DNA of 64,000 nt, taken from NCBI GenBank assembly GCA_037043015.1, contig CM073324.1:22150097-22214096 (forward strand), read 5' to 3'. This DNA comes from Bryum argenteum. Its lineage: Eukaryota > Streptophyta > Bryopsida > Bryales > Bryaceae. The position numbers were made by a program, and so were the translations under genes. How positions within the stretch are numbered: the first letter of the stretch is position 1; the number at the start of each line of letters is the position of its first letter. Of the stretch, positions 31,885-43,402 are shown piece after piece. The notes beneath the pieces were generated by a model. The model saw nothing but the letters and a program-made list of their open reading frames with translations, was not told the origin of the DNA and ran no database searches.

Positions 31885-32185
31885 GGCACTACAAGCCTTG
31901 GCTTCGTGGTTACTAAGGGCTCATGGCTCACAATGAGAAGGTCGTGAGTTGTAGTTCCCCATGGCGGCGTGGCGCTCACCACCATAGTCCACCCAACTAT
32001 GGCGGGGGGTTCTTGAATCTCTTTGTAAGGGTACCTTTGGTATCTTGGCTAGGTAGGAACTAGGATAGTGTTCACCCTCAGAGGGGTTAGTAGTCGTGCC
32101 AATGGTGTGATGACCTCCGGGCATACATCTAAGGATAGGTCGAACGAGCACTCTATTCACGCCGACCTCTGAATAGGTTGGAGAT
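31885..32185. repeat. SINE-like repeat with tRNA-related head (uninterrupted copy)
   Basis: The left portion 'tggcttcgtggttactaagg', then 'gctcatggctcac', 'gagaaggtcgtgagttg' and 'agttcccc' resembles a decayed tRNA-derived pol III promoter (box A/box B spacing). The right portion matches the repeat that is split by a TTAA element near 23.4 kb. It is not a functional tRNA, since stems are broken. Confidence 0.4.
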
Positions 32186-32609
32186 TACTAAAACTCCATT
32201 TTAAATCACTCTACTAAGTTGTACACAACATATTCTTGTAGCAAATTACTCACTTTACTCTATGCTTTAGACTTGGAATATTCCTCATATGCACAAGTGC
32301 CCACAAAAAAGTCTAAGGACAATAGTTAATAATATTTGTATTGTGTATAAAAACCCAAAAGGGACTTACCAGCTGCTCAATGTCTTGGTGCATTAGGCCA
32401 CACTATTTGCAGTCAAAGGACATGGGTTTGAAAATAACCAGTACATTGTATGTGGCATGGGACATGGGCACCTCATTCATGGTACTACCATGTTTTTGAA
32501 GGCATGTACGGTACTCGGCAAATGCGTTACGTTCATTTGCTAGTTTTAAACACGTAGCTACAAGACTTTGTGGATACATGAGCGCCATAGTTGTCACCCA
32601 CGAGTTGTT

Positions 32610-32830
32610 GAATTTGGGACGTTCCAAAATGTCAACAATTGCAATTTTTAGAGAGTGCCTATAGGAAGATTGTAAAGAATTGTGTGCAAAATGGACTGAT
32701 ACGACAAAACCAAGAAGAATTGATTGAATCTATTGAACAAGCATGGGAAGACATTGAGATCCTCATTGCTAGCATGCCTAAATGTATGAGGGCCGTAATT
32801 GATGCTGAAGGTGGTAGCGTACGATGGTAG
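32610..32830 (+). pseudogene. Tc1/mariner-type transposase C-terminal remnant
   Basis: The plus frame includes QEELIESIEQAWEDIEILIA followed by SMPKCMRAVIDAEGGSVRW and a stop. The pattern W-x2-I ... L-x2-SMP-x-(R/K)-C-x-(A)-VI-x-A-x-GG-x-(T/V)-(K/R)-(Y/W) is the conserved end of Tc1-like DDE transposases. Nothing recognisable of the catalytic core remains upstream. Confidence 0.55.
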
Positions 32831-32839
32831 GTAGTGTAT

Positions 32840-35155
32840 ATGGAGGTACTATGTTGTTCTATGAATATGCAAGTTTGTTGTAAAAAATTTCTTCTTACAA
32901 TAAAGTACACTTTGATACCTTTCCAATGCAATTTTCCATCCGTGATTTGGCCCAAAACTGAATCTATAATACCAATACAAAATTACATCTCCGAGTCTGT
33001 TCTCTACATTGAAAGTAACTCATTTGTTGGGTACTGCACATGATTTTGAAATGCCACGGTCAGTAAAGTGCCAATTTTTTGTATGTGTTTATTGTTTTTT
33101 CAAGTGTTGGTTCACTTGTAGATAGATAGATAGATAGATAAGAACTCCAATCTCCAATAAGAGATTGGTGTGAATACAGCGTCTGTTCGTAATGGCTTTA
33201 CCTCAATGGCCACAAAACAAAGAGGTAACAGAACAAAACTACTCACCCCTTTTAAGAATAGACACTACCTGGTTCACTTGTACCACTAGAGTTCATGGCA
33301 AATAGAATCTTCAAAATAGACTATGTTCTAGCTAATGGATCAAACAAGCATTTACTCACTTCGACCTCCTTTGAAACCTCAAGTTTCTCATTTTCTTGGT
33401 ACACTATATTATATGAAAAGGTTCATGTACCTTTGAGTAGATTACAATCATCACAGGTCTTATGTAGGGCTTTTTCTAAAACGAACCTAAAATATACTAA
33501 ATGATGAATTGTCGTTGTTTTGTCCAATGGCCCTCCAGATTTTTAATTAGGTCCATGTAGGCCTAACTACAATCCCGAGGGGCTGTTAAGAAAAGCAATT
33601 TTGTGCCAACAAGCCAAATAGTGCTTGCCTTGTCATTTTTGGCTCCCTTTCTAAAATTTGTTTGTTTAAAGCCTCTTTTCATTGGCTTCTCGATTTCTGA
33701 GCCTCCCACTGGTTGAAATTCTTCCACCATATGTGGCTTTTCAACTCTAGTGGAAAGAGAGCCTAAGTTATGGGTCTAGGAAGAGCTAAGGTTCAAGCAA
33801 ATGTAGCTTATCCAATCCCTAAAACGAAGTCGTCTAAAAACTCCCAAAAACCCTTTAAAATGACATCTTTTAATACAAGGTGCAAATTTTACATTTTGGA
33901 CTTAGTTTGAGGCATGTAACTGTGGGATCTGGTACCTAGCTTGTACTTGTACATGTGCACCGAATATTAAGTTCAAATTCCTCACCATTTGTGAGATCAT
34001 AATGATCACAATTGTAAAAAGTTTTCATCACTTGTTGCACATAGGGATTGAAGTGTTTTGTGAGCCAAAAAAACCAATTCAGAAAGTAAATTTGACATGA
34101 GACTCTTCAATTTATTACTCTTAGGTGAGTGAGGTTACCCATATAATTATGGTTTGATTCATTGGTAGGAAAAGAAACATATTGTCAAACAAGTCTCATT
34201 AATAGAAAAAAGGTAAATTAGTCAGATCTCAACCATACATTCTTGTAATAGACATATTGTACCACATTGGGGTCTACGTTTGAGTCATGAGGCCTCAAAG
34301 ATTGCAAGATTGTAATGTATTAGTACTAAAAATATCACAAGATCTCAACATTTTACTATGAAGTGAAAATGCTACCAATATACTTCATTATTGCAATTAA
34401 GAAATTACCAACTACAAAGATGTTTACCTTCATCTTAATAACACCCATGAACAAAAAGAATCAACGAGAAAAATTTCTCTGCACAAATGATGACTTTGCA
34501 ATGGTGAAAACAACCAAAATAAGATATGAAGGAAAAATAGTTCATAACTCAATCCTTTGCACTCAAATCTATGCCTTATGTTCAATAGGTCTTTCGATTT
34601 TTTCAAGTTTTCTACGACTAAAAAAGACTCTAATTGGAACCCATCCAAAAATATAAAATCCAACGGTGGATGAAGGAGATACAACACTGCATATCCATTA
34701 CCAAACATATTTGGATAAAAAGTCTTCCAACTAAAAACTTGTTAGCCTTCGTCTTCAGATGATGACCATATAAACTTTTTCCGTGAAAACATCTTATTAT
34801 TTTCCATATTTGCCTCATAATGGTAGAACATGCCTCATGTTTGAAATCTCAAAAACAAGAGTTGCCTTCAATAAAATGCATGCCATTTAATCATACTTCA
34901 TTGTATGCGTTTGTAAATTTCATCGCACAAACTAGACTTGATTTGAGACACGACGTAAGTGATTTCATTCAAAACTAACTCAAATTAAAGAAGTTATGGC
35001 TCTTCAAAGTTACTGTGGTTATCTAAAATGTCAATTTTGGACATTCGGCCCGGTCAAGGGTTAATGTATGCATAGTTTTTACCCGCATAGGACATATAAA
35101 ACCTGTATAAATGTTTAAACTTCCCCACGAAGGTATGCAAAAATTTAGAATCAAA
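32840..35155. other. AT-rich intergenic region
   Basis: A (GATA)n microsatellite lies at ~33120-33141. A TTAA preceded by 'cggtcaaggg' near 35050-35062 looks like one end of another CCC-ended element whose partner I could not find. No genes were recognised. Confidence 0.4.
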
Positions 35156-35159
35156 TTAA

Positions 35160-36099
35160 CCCTTTCATGACCAATCAACCAAATATGGTCGCTGAAGTGT
35201 GGTTATTCCATGATTGAGTAGAATCTGTGTAGAAACAGCAAAATGTTAGAGAACAACGTCGGAAGAGGAGTGCGTACTGGATCTACTACACAAAACAACG
35301 ATACATTTGGACTCGTACTCCGCCTTGTAGAGCTGTCTATACATGGTGATGAATATGCGATACGGTAGCTGGTCTGGAAAGAAGTGAGAAAGATTCAGGA
35401 ACTACGGCTGTCGAGGACACATGACACCAATTCTAAGGGTCTCTTGGGAACATGGGAACATGGGGGTACTACTCAACTGGCTTCGTCGACAAAATAAGAG
35501 TTTATTTCGTTTAGTAACTCAATACCGTCTATCAAAGCATATACGTTTGTACAACCTGAAATCCTCCCCAAAAAGAATCAACCACATGTTGTTTGCACAC
35601 TGATTCTACGTCAAGGCTCGGCGTTTGATGAATGTGACCGTGTCCGATTTTTCAATCTGACCATATTTGCTACGACATCCCATGTATTTCTCGTACGCTA
35701 CCTTATAGAAGAAACTGGGTTCTTGGTCTCTTTTCACAATTTAAGTTTCATAAATGCTTGAAATGCAACGCTCATGGTGTTGTTGGATAGATCTTCAAAC
35801 TCTCTACAATATTGACTCCATGTGTTTTGCCCAAATCTGGATATTCTGGTTTCTAGTTCTAGTACAAACTTCGAGGTCATGTATACGCTATGTACTACAC
35901 TTGACTCGAAGCATCATAATACTCTAGTTTATACGGTAGATCTGACCCATGTTTGGCCACTAGCATGTATATGAAGTTTACTACACATTTATACGGTCGG
36001 ATCTTAATTTTGACCCTTCATTTGTTCGATGCATTCCAAAATACATCCAGACACCTCAAAAAAACCTCGACTTCCAAATCAGGAGTGGTCATGAAAGGG
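35160..36099. mobile_element. TTAA-flanked, CCC-ended element (940 bp)
   Basis: The left end CCCTTTCATGACCA and its exact inverse at 36086-36099 form a 14-bp perfect TIR, with TTAA at 35156-35159 and 36100-36103. No transposase-like ORF is present; the open frames inside are short. This is the same superfamily layout as the elements at 608 and 23424, but with different internal TIR sequence. Confidence 0.75.
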
Positions 36100-36398
36100 T
36101 TAAAATTCAATACAAAGACAATGAAAAAGGCAAATGATGAATCATTAAATTATAAATCAAATGGCGACATCATGCCTTAGAACCCTCATTACCGCATATA
36201 CAAAGATCAAAATGTGAAAAGTAAGTAATATCCCAATTTTTGGTGAATTTTTGAAGTTTCTGCATTTCAATTGATTTTGGGCAGATTTTCAGAATACATG
36301 GACATATATCCCAATCTTGGATTTTTTTAGCATGCCCTAATGGCACTTTAATACATTGACCATAAATATCTCCTAAAGTATGACGAACTTTTGAACGT

Positions 36399-37542
36399 TG
36401 TCGTGATGTGGGCCGTTTAGTAGTTGTGATTATTTATTTAGTGGTGTTTAGTACTAATTTATATGTGGTTAATGTGGGATTGATTTTATGTTGTGGCTAG
36501 GGTTTAGTTTATGTTGAGATCATGATTAGCCTTTGTTTATGTTGATATTAAGGTTGAGAACCGACGTTTGGTTGTTAGATAGAGTAGATATTTAGTTAGA
36601 TATTTAGTTGGATAAGGTGGTGCGAAGGAGGCGGCTTGCTATTGGACCGACCAAGGAAGGCTTAAAGTCAACCATGTGGAGGCTTACCATTGGACCGACC
36701 AAGGAAGGCTTAAAGTCAACCATGTGGAGGCTTACCATTGGACCAACCAAGGAAGGCTTAAAGTCAACCATGTGGAGGCTTACCATTGGACCAACCAAGG
36801 AAGGCTTAAAGTCAACCATGTGGAGGCTTACCATTGGACCAACCAAGGAAGGCTTAAAGTCAACCATGTGGAGGCTTACCATTGGACCAACCAAGGAAGG
36901 CTTAAAGTCAACCATGTGGAGGCTTACCATTGGACCGATTAAGGTAAAACATCAAGTTGGCGATGTGGAGGCTTCTCATTGGACCAATCTTGCAAATCCT
37001 CTTTGTGTAACCTAATATGTGGTGGTTTCTTATTGGTTAGAGTTTGGGTGTAGATTAGTATAAATTGGCTAGGAGTTTGGAGTTGGGCATGAACAACAAG
37101 TGATTAGTGGGTATGTGTGAGTTGGAGTGGGATTTTGAGTGTCTCTAAGTATTCTTCAATAATAGAGGTTTAGAAGGTGTTGAGTTTGGTTGGAGGGGTG
37201 AGGAGATGCACAAAGCATCTAGCTTGTATCTTCTCTCATGAGCTATAAAGAGAGCAAACTTTTCATCTTACGTTTTGTGCCGTATCTTTTGCTTGGAGAG
37301 GTTTCATGAGGAGAGATTTTAGGAGGTGTTAGAAGGCAAGATATTCTACTTGTGAGAGGTGGTTTCATGCAAGGAGCTATTTGGAGCAAGGAGAAATGAA
37401 GGCTTGAAGTGGCCGGGAGGTTGTAAAAGTGTTGAATAGGTTGAAGTGAATAGGTTGATAGAAGATTCACCTCCATAAGTCATACTAACTACCGTACCAA
37501 GAAGCCCCGCGCTTACCCGGATGCACAACAATCTTTACGACA
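36399..37542 (+). repeat. Left LTR of the second gypsy element
   Basis: It contains six 48-bp units between ~36640 and 36935 and a TATAAAT at 37059-37065. The primer site that follows at 37549 starts TGGTGAACCGGACG, which is not the initiator-Met type. Confidence 0.92.
36640..36935 (+). repeat. 48-bp tandem array in the left LTR (6 units)
   Basis: Each unit reads 'aaggaaggcttaaagtcaac' + 'catgtggagg' + 'cttaccattggacc(a/g)acc'. Each holds an inverted CCAAT core (CCATTGG read as CCAATGG) and, on the minus strand, TTGACT, a WRKY W-box core. ORFs through the array are repeat translation. Confidence 0.85.
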
Positions 37543-37580
37543 TATTTTTGGTGAACCGGACGTGAATATCCGGGCGGTAG

Positions 37581-38294
37581 TTGTGTGTTTGTGGTGGATG
37601 TGAAGTGTGGAAGATGGAAGGAGCCAGTCAAGGGAACGCGACGTTTGGAGTCAACATGGAGCAAACCATGCGGATGTTTGAAGTTTTCCAACTCCACATG
37701 GAGCGACGACAAGGAATGCAACGACGACAAGCTTTGGTAAGCAAAGCATTACATTCCGTTGTTGATAAAGAAGATCAATTTGATGGTCGTGATGTCACTC
37801 GTTTTTTACGAATCTATGCAAGAGAGATGGAGTTGAACAATGTTTCAAAGAATGAGATGGTGGAAAGCTTTGAACTTGCTTCCATTCCTGAGATTCAAGA
37901 GAGGATCAAGGGATTGAAGGAGACCCATCAAGATTCGTGGGAAACATTCTCCCAAGCTTTGAAGGAAGAGTTTTTCATGGAGGACTCGGAGAGGGTAACC
38001 AAGAGGTCATTCCTAGAGTGGATAACGCGCCCCAACAAGGGCTTAGGAGCAAGTGAGCTCTTGCGTGAATTTGAGCGGCAATATGGACAATTGTCGACAA
38101 TTGAAAGAACGACCTTGGATGTCGAGAAAATCGAGTTATTCATTCAAGCGGCGGACCCAAAGTTGCAAGAGAAGCTTGAACCACTTTTGGAGGATCGAGA
38201 AGCGGAGCGCGGATTGAAGACGGATTGGAAGGAGGTGGTAGGTTTCACTACTTGCGAAGCGACAACGAAGAAGGGACAAAAGTGTGGTATGTGA
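37581..38294 (+). pseudogene. gag of the second gypsy element
   Basis: An open frame of ~220 codons contains FDGRDVTRFLRIYAREMELN, ELASIPEIQERI and LKEEFFMEDSERVTKRSF, the layout of gypsy gag. It overlaps the next frame by 11 bases in a different phase. Confidence 0.75.
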
Positions 38295-39855
38295 TGTCAA
38301 ACCACCATCTTCAAGCAAATCAACTAATGCTTTTTCAAAGGTTGATGGCTCAACGATGGATGAGTTAATTAAGGGAATTCAAGAATTGAAGATTAAGATG
38401 GCCAAACTTGAAGAGAAGAGTCATCCATCGGAAGGAGCATTGAAGGGGACTTTAGGGTCGAAGTCGGCACCAACGGGGAGAGGCTTGCCTTTGAGGTGTA
38501 TGTGGTGTGATAGTTTTGCACACTCGCGAAGAGATTGTGAGGAGTTTACCGAAGCTTTGGACAACAAGATTGTTGTTTTCAAAGAAGGGAAGATTCACTT
38601 GAAGGATGGTACGGAGCCGTTGGAGACAAACTTTGGTCGAGGAGGTATGAAGGCATTGGTCTTTAGCGTGACGAAGGAGGCAAAGACATATGAAGTGAGC
38701 ATCGACGCGCCGGAGCAAGTAAGTATGTTGCGGCCAAGTGCTAAGAAGTTTGCGGAGAATGGGAAGATCAATGAAGAAGTTCTCATTCATGCTGGAAAAT
38801 CCATTCGGGAAACTACCGGTTGGGACGATCCGGTGGATGCCTTGTCGGTTCATGCATATATTGCAAGAGTCCAACATGAGGCGATAATGGAGGAGAAGCG
38901 GAAGCGAGACGACGTACATGAAGGGGCATCAAAGAGGACAACAAGGGCGGACAAGACGCGACAAACGGTGTCAATTCGTGAGGAGCCCATGCATGATGCA
39001 ATTCCTTCTTCAAAAGACAAGGGGAAGGCGCCGTCTTACAAATTGCAATCCGACATTGAAGCGGCCACGGATTTGAAAAAAGTTTTGGAGGATCGTATTT
39101 TGAGCGGAAATGTGGAGTTTACCTTGGGGGAAGTTCTAGGCATTGCGAAGCGAGAGTTTCATGAAGTCATCATTGATATCATCAAAAGGAAGAGGCAAAC
39201 TACGGGTGAGTCTATTCCATCTAATGTTCGTGTGGCGAGAGTGGCAAAAGATGATGATGACCAACCTATAGGACATGTTTCTCAACTTGCAAATGCATTG
39301 GAGGAGAGCGAAGACCGAACACCAAGTCATTATGCTAACAATCATTGGGCGAGGGCAACTACGGAGACTTTGGTGAAGTTGGGAGCTCTTGAAGAGCCGA
39401 TTGTGGCATTAATTGATCATGGGTCGGAGATCAATTTGATGTCAAAGGAGTTGCACGAAAAAGGAAATTGGCCCATAGATTTGGACCATGGATGGTTGAT
39501 ACGTGCGGCGAACAATTCAAGGGGTGATTTGTATGGAGCATGTCCAAATGTGAAGGTCACAATTGGAGATGTTGGAGATGAACAACATTTCTTTGTTCAA
39601 GAGAGGTCGACATATCCCATCATTCTTGGACAACCATACATCACCGCTACACGGATGGAAACGAAGGTGATGGACAACGGATCGGCGTACGCAAGGATTA
39701 GAAGCCGTGATGGGAAGAAGGCTATTCAATTCTTGACGGTTTGTGCCAACCACGAGAGAAATCGGATTGGTTTAAGGGAGCGTCCATTACCAAAGGTGCA
39801 CAAGGAGTTTCGAGACTTTGAAGACCGAAGGGATTTTCACCACATGCCATTCTAA
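38284..39855 (+). CDS. gag C-terminus, zinc knuckle and protease of the second gypsy element
   Basis: A 523-codon frame. CMWCDSFAHSRRDC near 38500 is a CX2CX4HX4C zinc knuckle (RNA binding). Further on, VALIDHGSEINLMSKEL and YPIILGQPYITATR match a retroviral aspartic protease with DHG in place of D(S/T)G. It ends at a stop before the next segment, which is in another frame. Confidence 0.75.
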   Translation: MVCDVKPPSSSKSTNAFSKVDGSTMDELIKGIQELKIKMAKLEEKSHPSEGALKGTLGSKSAPTGRGLPLRCMWCDSFAHSRRDCEEFTEALDNKIVVFKEGKIHLKDGTEPLETNFGRGGMKALVFSVTKEAKTYEVSIDAPEQVSMLRPSAKKFAENGKINEEVLIHAGKSIRETTGWDDPVDALSVHAYIARVQHEAIMEEKRKRDDVHEGASKRTTRADKTRQTVSIREEPMHDAIPSSKDKGKAPSYKLQSDIEAATDLKKVLEDRILSGNVEFTLGEVLGIAKREFHEVIIDIIKRKRQTTGESIPSNVRVARVAKDDDDQPIGHVSQLANALEESEDRTPSHYANNHWARATTETLVKLGALEEPIVALIDHGSEINLMSKELHEKGNWPIDLDHGWLIRAANNSRGDLYGACPNVKVTIGDVGDEQHFFVQERSTYPIILGQPYITATRMETKVMDNGSAYARIRSRDGKKAIQFLTVCANHERNRIGLRERPLPKVHKEFRDFEDRRDFHHMPF

Positions 39856-39880
39856 GGCGGGATTGAGATGGTAAAAAAGA

Positions 39881-40411
39881 TTGATAGCTTCCCGCATGGA
39901 AGGAGACCACAAGAAGCCATTTCTACGGGGGGTTGTTGGTTTGTCTAGGGATGGTTCTATTTTATTTAAAAACATCAAAAACTTAGAGCGAGTAGAGAGG
40001 CGTCGTGTCCAAAGTGTAGAGCACAAGTTGAAAGAGGATGGAGTGCTTGACGGAGGTGAGTATATCTCGGGAGTCTTTGAAGAAGTATGTTTGGGTGATA
40101 CCATGAGTGAATTACAATTGTTGTTGTATTCGGGTGTTGGAAAAGATGATAAGGTTGTGAGAGTTTACTCCAAGGAGTTTTATGACGAGGTGAAGAAATT
40201 CACGGATAGTTATGAGGTACGGGTGGAGACCAAGTACAAAACCGTGGCGAAGAAGGTTAGACCGGTGGCTTTGCCACTACCATTAGATTGTGAGGAGAAG
40301 GTTGATAAGGCATCTATGCAACCAAATTTGAGAGATCCAAGGAAGATAGGCCACGAATTCGTGAACAAGGCGGCGTTGGATGGATTGAAGGTTGGCAATG
40401 AAGACTTTTGA
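39881..40411 (+). pseudogene. Linker between protease and RT of the second gypsy element
   Basis: A 176-codon frame, charged and without a recognised domain, continuing the polyprotein in a shifted frame. It overlaps the RT frame by four bases. Confidence 0.5.
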
Positions 40412-41373
40412 CCAAGATGGAGGAGGAGTCTTTTCGAAAGATGCTCTTACGGCATGGGAAGGCATTTGCATTTGAGCCGTACGAAATTGGGTGTGTTGAT
40501 CCAAGTGTAGTAGCGCCAATGGTAATCTTTACCATTTCGCATACACCATGGAATTTACGACCGATTCCCGTGCCTAAAGCTCATTTGCCAAAGCTTGTGG
40601 AGTTGTTGAACGAGAAGATCAAGATGGGAATTTTGGAGCCGTCTATTGCACCATATTCTAATCGGTGGTTTACGGTGCCAAAGAAAAATGGAGCATTAAG
40701 GTTTATTCAAGACATGCAACCGGTGAACAAGGTAACTATTCGGAACATGGGATCAAGTCCAATTGTTGATGAGTATGCGGAGGCATTTGCAGGAAGATCA
40801 ATTTATTCGATGGGAGATCTTTATTCGGGATACGACCAATTCCAGTTGGCGGTGGAGAGTAGAGATTTGACTACGATGCGGACACCATTAGGTTTGGTGA
40901 GGATGTGCACATTACCGCAAGGAGCTACCAATTCCGTGGCACACATGATGAATGGAATGAACAAGGTCTTGAGGGATTTTATTCCGGAAAAGACTATGCC
41001 ATTTCTTGATGACGTGCCTATCAAAGGATGTGCGGAAGAGGACAAAGATGAGACGTTGGATTTGAAGGGGTGCCGGAAGTTTGTTGCGGATCACATTGCC
41101 GATTGTGACAAGATCTTGACAAGATTAGATGAGGTTCATCTAACTTTATCGGGGGTGAAATCAATGTTTGGAGTTGAAGAGATTACGGTGGTAGGGCATA
41201 TGTGTGGAGCATATGGTCGCAAGCCATCCATGGAGAAGGTGGATGCCATTCAAAAGATGAAGGAGTGCGCAAACACGACGGAGGTACGAAGAAGATTTTT
41301 GGAGCATGCATCTTTTATCATATTTGGATACCACATTTTGCACATGTGGCGGATCCATTATATCTTTTGTTGA
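40408..41373 (+). pseudogene. Reverse transcriptase of the second gypsy element
   Basis: The frame shows YSNRWFTVPKKNGALRFIQD, SIYSMGDLYSGYDQFQLAVE, RMCTLPQGATNSVAHM and the catalytic MPFLDDVPIKG (LDD box). A frame change near 41290 cuts it from the connection domain. Confidence 0.88.
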
Positions 41374-41870
41374 GGAAGGAACAAAAGTTTCAATGGAGGG
41401 TAGAGCAAAGCAAGTCCATGAAGAAATTGAAGAAGCTTCTTTCATCTCCACCAACATTGAAGAAGGTTGACTACGACTCGGGAAGACCGGTGGTGATTAC
41501 GGTGGATGCAAGCCCAATAGGGATTGGATGGGCAATTGGCCAAGATGATGGTAAAGGAAATAGATTTGTAGTACGATTTGGTGCAAAGGTTTTGAACTCT
41601 CGCCAACAGGCCTATGCACAAGTGAAGAGGGAGCTTTGGGGAATTGTTACGGCTATGAAGCATGAGAAGGAGTATTTGATTGGTGCATCGGTGGTTGTCG
41701 AAACGGATTGTCTACCACTACTTGGGATGATTTCAAGTTGTTCTACACCGGATATTGCTATGTTAAGGTGGATAGCCTACATCAAGTCAATGAATCCAAG
41801 AGTTCAAGCACATTGCGGGGAAGGACAATGCGGTGGCGGATATGTTGTCGCGGGCAAGGTACGAGGATGA
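41202..41870 (+). pseudogene. RNase H of the second gypsy element
   Basis: After ~41300 this frame reads FGACIFYHIWIPHFAHVADP, then VVITVDASPIGIGWAIGQ (catalytic Asp) and QQAYAQVKRELWGIVTAMKH, typical of gypsy RNase H. Confidence 0.85.
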
Positions 41871-43333
41871 AGAGCACATGGTGGACGAAGATGAAGATGT
41901 TGGAACCAATTTTTATACCATGGCGTTAGTGAAGAAAGAAGGATTGTGCTTGGTTACACCACTTGAGGCGTTTGTGGAAGACTTGTATGAAGGAGAATGG
42001 CTAAATATTGGGAGATACTTGAGTTCCTTGAAGAAGCAAGAGACTTGGAGTGATCAAGAATTCAAGAGGATTCGAAGAAAGGCTTATGGTTACTTTCTTC
42101 GAAATGGATTTTTGTGGAAGCATCCGAAGCTAAAGGGTGGAGTTCCACAAAGAGTTGTATGTGGAATTGAAACTCAAGAACGAATCATCAAGGAGTTTCA
42201 TGAAGGTTGGTGGGCCGGTCATCGTGGAGTTTGGGCAACATTTGCCAAAGTGAAGGAGAGATATTGGTGGAAGGGCATTTATAAAGATGTGGCGGACTTT
42301 GTAGGATCTTGCGAGACTTGCCAAGTCTATTCAAGTATTCGTCATAGAGATGAGTTACATCCAACCTATCCACTAACGATGCATTACAAGTGGGTTGTGG
42401 ACTTGATTGCTATGCCTATGGGAATAGGACAAAAGAAATATTTGGTGCTTGCTCGGGAGGATTTGTCTAACCAAGTGGAAGAAAGGGCGCTTCGAACGAA
42501 GACAACCGAAGGAGTATGTCGATTTCTTTTGGAGGATGTAATTTGCCGTTACGGTTGTGTAGGGAAGATTACGGCGGATAGAGGTGAATTGGACGCGAAG
42601 GAAGCACGAGAGTTCTTTGGCAAGTTGGGTATTAAACTTGCATTGACAACGGCATATAATCCGGAGGCTAATGGTAAAAGTGAGCGGGGGCATTCGCCAA
42701 TTGTGAAAGCATTGGTTAAAGCATGTGATGGTAAGATGCTTGAGTGGCCTCGATTACTACCATTTGCATTGTGGGCGGATCGAACCACTCATAGCACCGT
42801 TACGGGATATATGCGGCGAGTTGATATTTGGACAAAAACCAATTATGCCAATTGAAGAGGTGGTTCCAACTTGGAGTATTTTGCCATGGGAGGATGGTCT
42901 TACAAGGGAGGACTTGTTGGCATTAAGGATTCGACAACTTGAAAGGAGGACTGAGGACATTGAGGAAGCTATCAAGCGGTTGAAGGAAGCAAGATTGAAG
43001 AACAAAGAGAGGTTTGACCGAAAGCATCGGTTGCGGCCTAAAGCTATTGAAGAGGATGATTGGGTGTTGGTTTACGATAGTAGTTTGGACAACCAACATA
43101 GTACGACCAAGAAATTCTCCAAGAGATGGTTTGGGCCGTATGTTGTCAAATTGGTTCACGACAATGCTACCTATTCTTTGCGAGAGCTCGACGGTACAAC
43201 CTTAAAGCTACCGATTGCGGGAAAACGAATCAAGTTGTTTAAAAGGCGTGGTGATAATTTTAAAGATGTAGATGAAGACGTCGAGATGGAGCTTGATGAA
43301 GATGAAAACCAAGTTGACTACATTGAACATTGA
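41833..43333 (+). pseudogene. Integrase of the second gypsy element (two frames)
   Basis: The 41833-42855 frame holds the HHCC zinc region (HEGWWAGHRGVW...CETCQVYS), WVVDLIAMPM, ITADRGELDA and YNPEANGKSERGH (DDE core), and ADRTTHSTVTGYM. The C-terminal part continues in the 42725-43333 frame with KHRLRPKAIEEDDWVLVYDS and KRWFGPYVV. No chromodomain follows. Confidence 0.9.
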
Positions 43334-43402
43334 TGTAGGCCCACATCGTTATTCAACCAAATTTGCACATTCTAAGAGATGTGCAAGTTTAGAAGGGGTG
43401 GA

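Noticed and set aside
31885..31960. Functional tRNA gene
   Set aside because: Box-like segments are visible but the stems do not pair. It fits a decayed SINE head better.
36604..37015. Overlapping ORFs on both strands with repeating peptides (also 43608-44106)
   Set aside because: They are translations of the 48-bp LTR array. The unit length is a multiple of three, so all frames stay open.
36404..37542. LTR starting at TGATGTGG
   Set aside because: Extending to TGTC(G/A)T gives matching inverted termini and a shared ACGT flank. The shorter start gives no target duplication.
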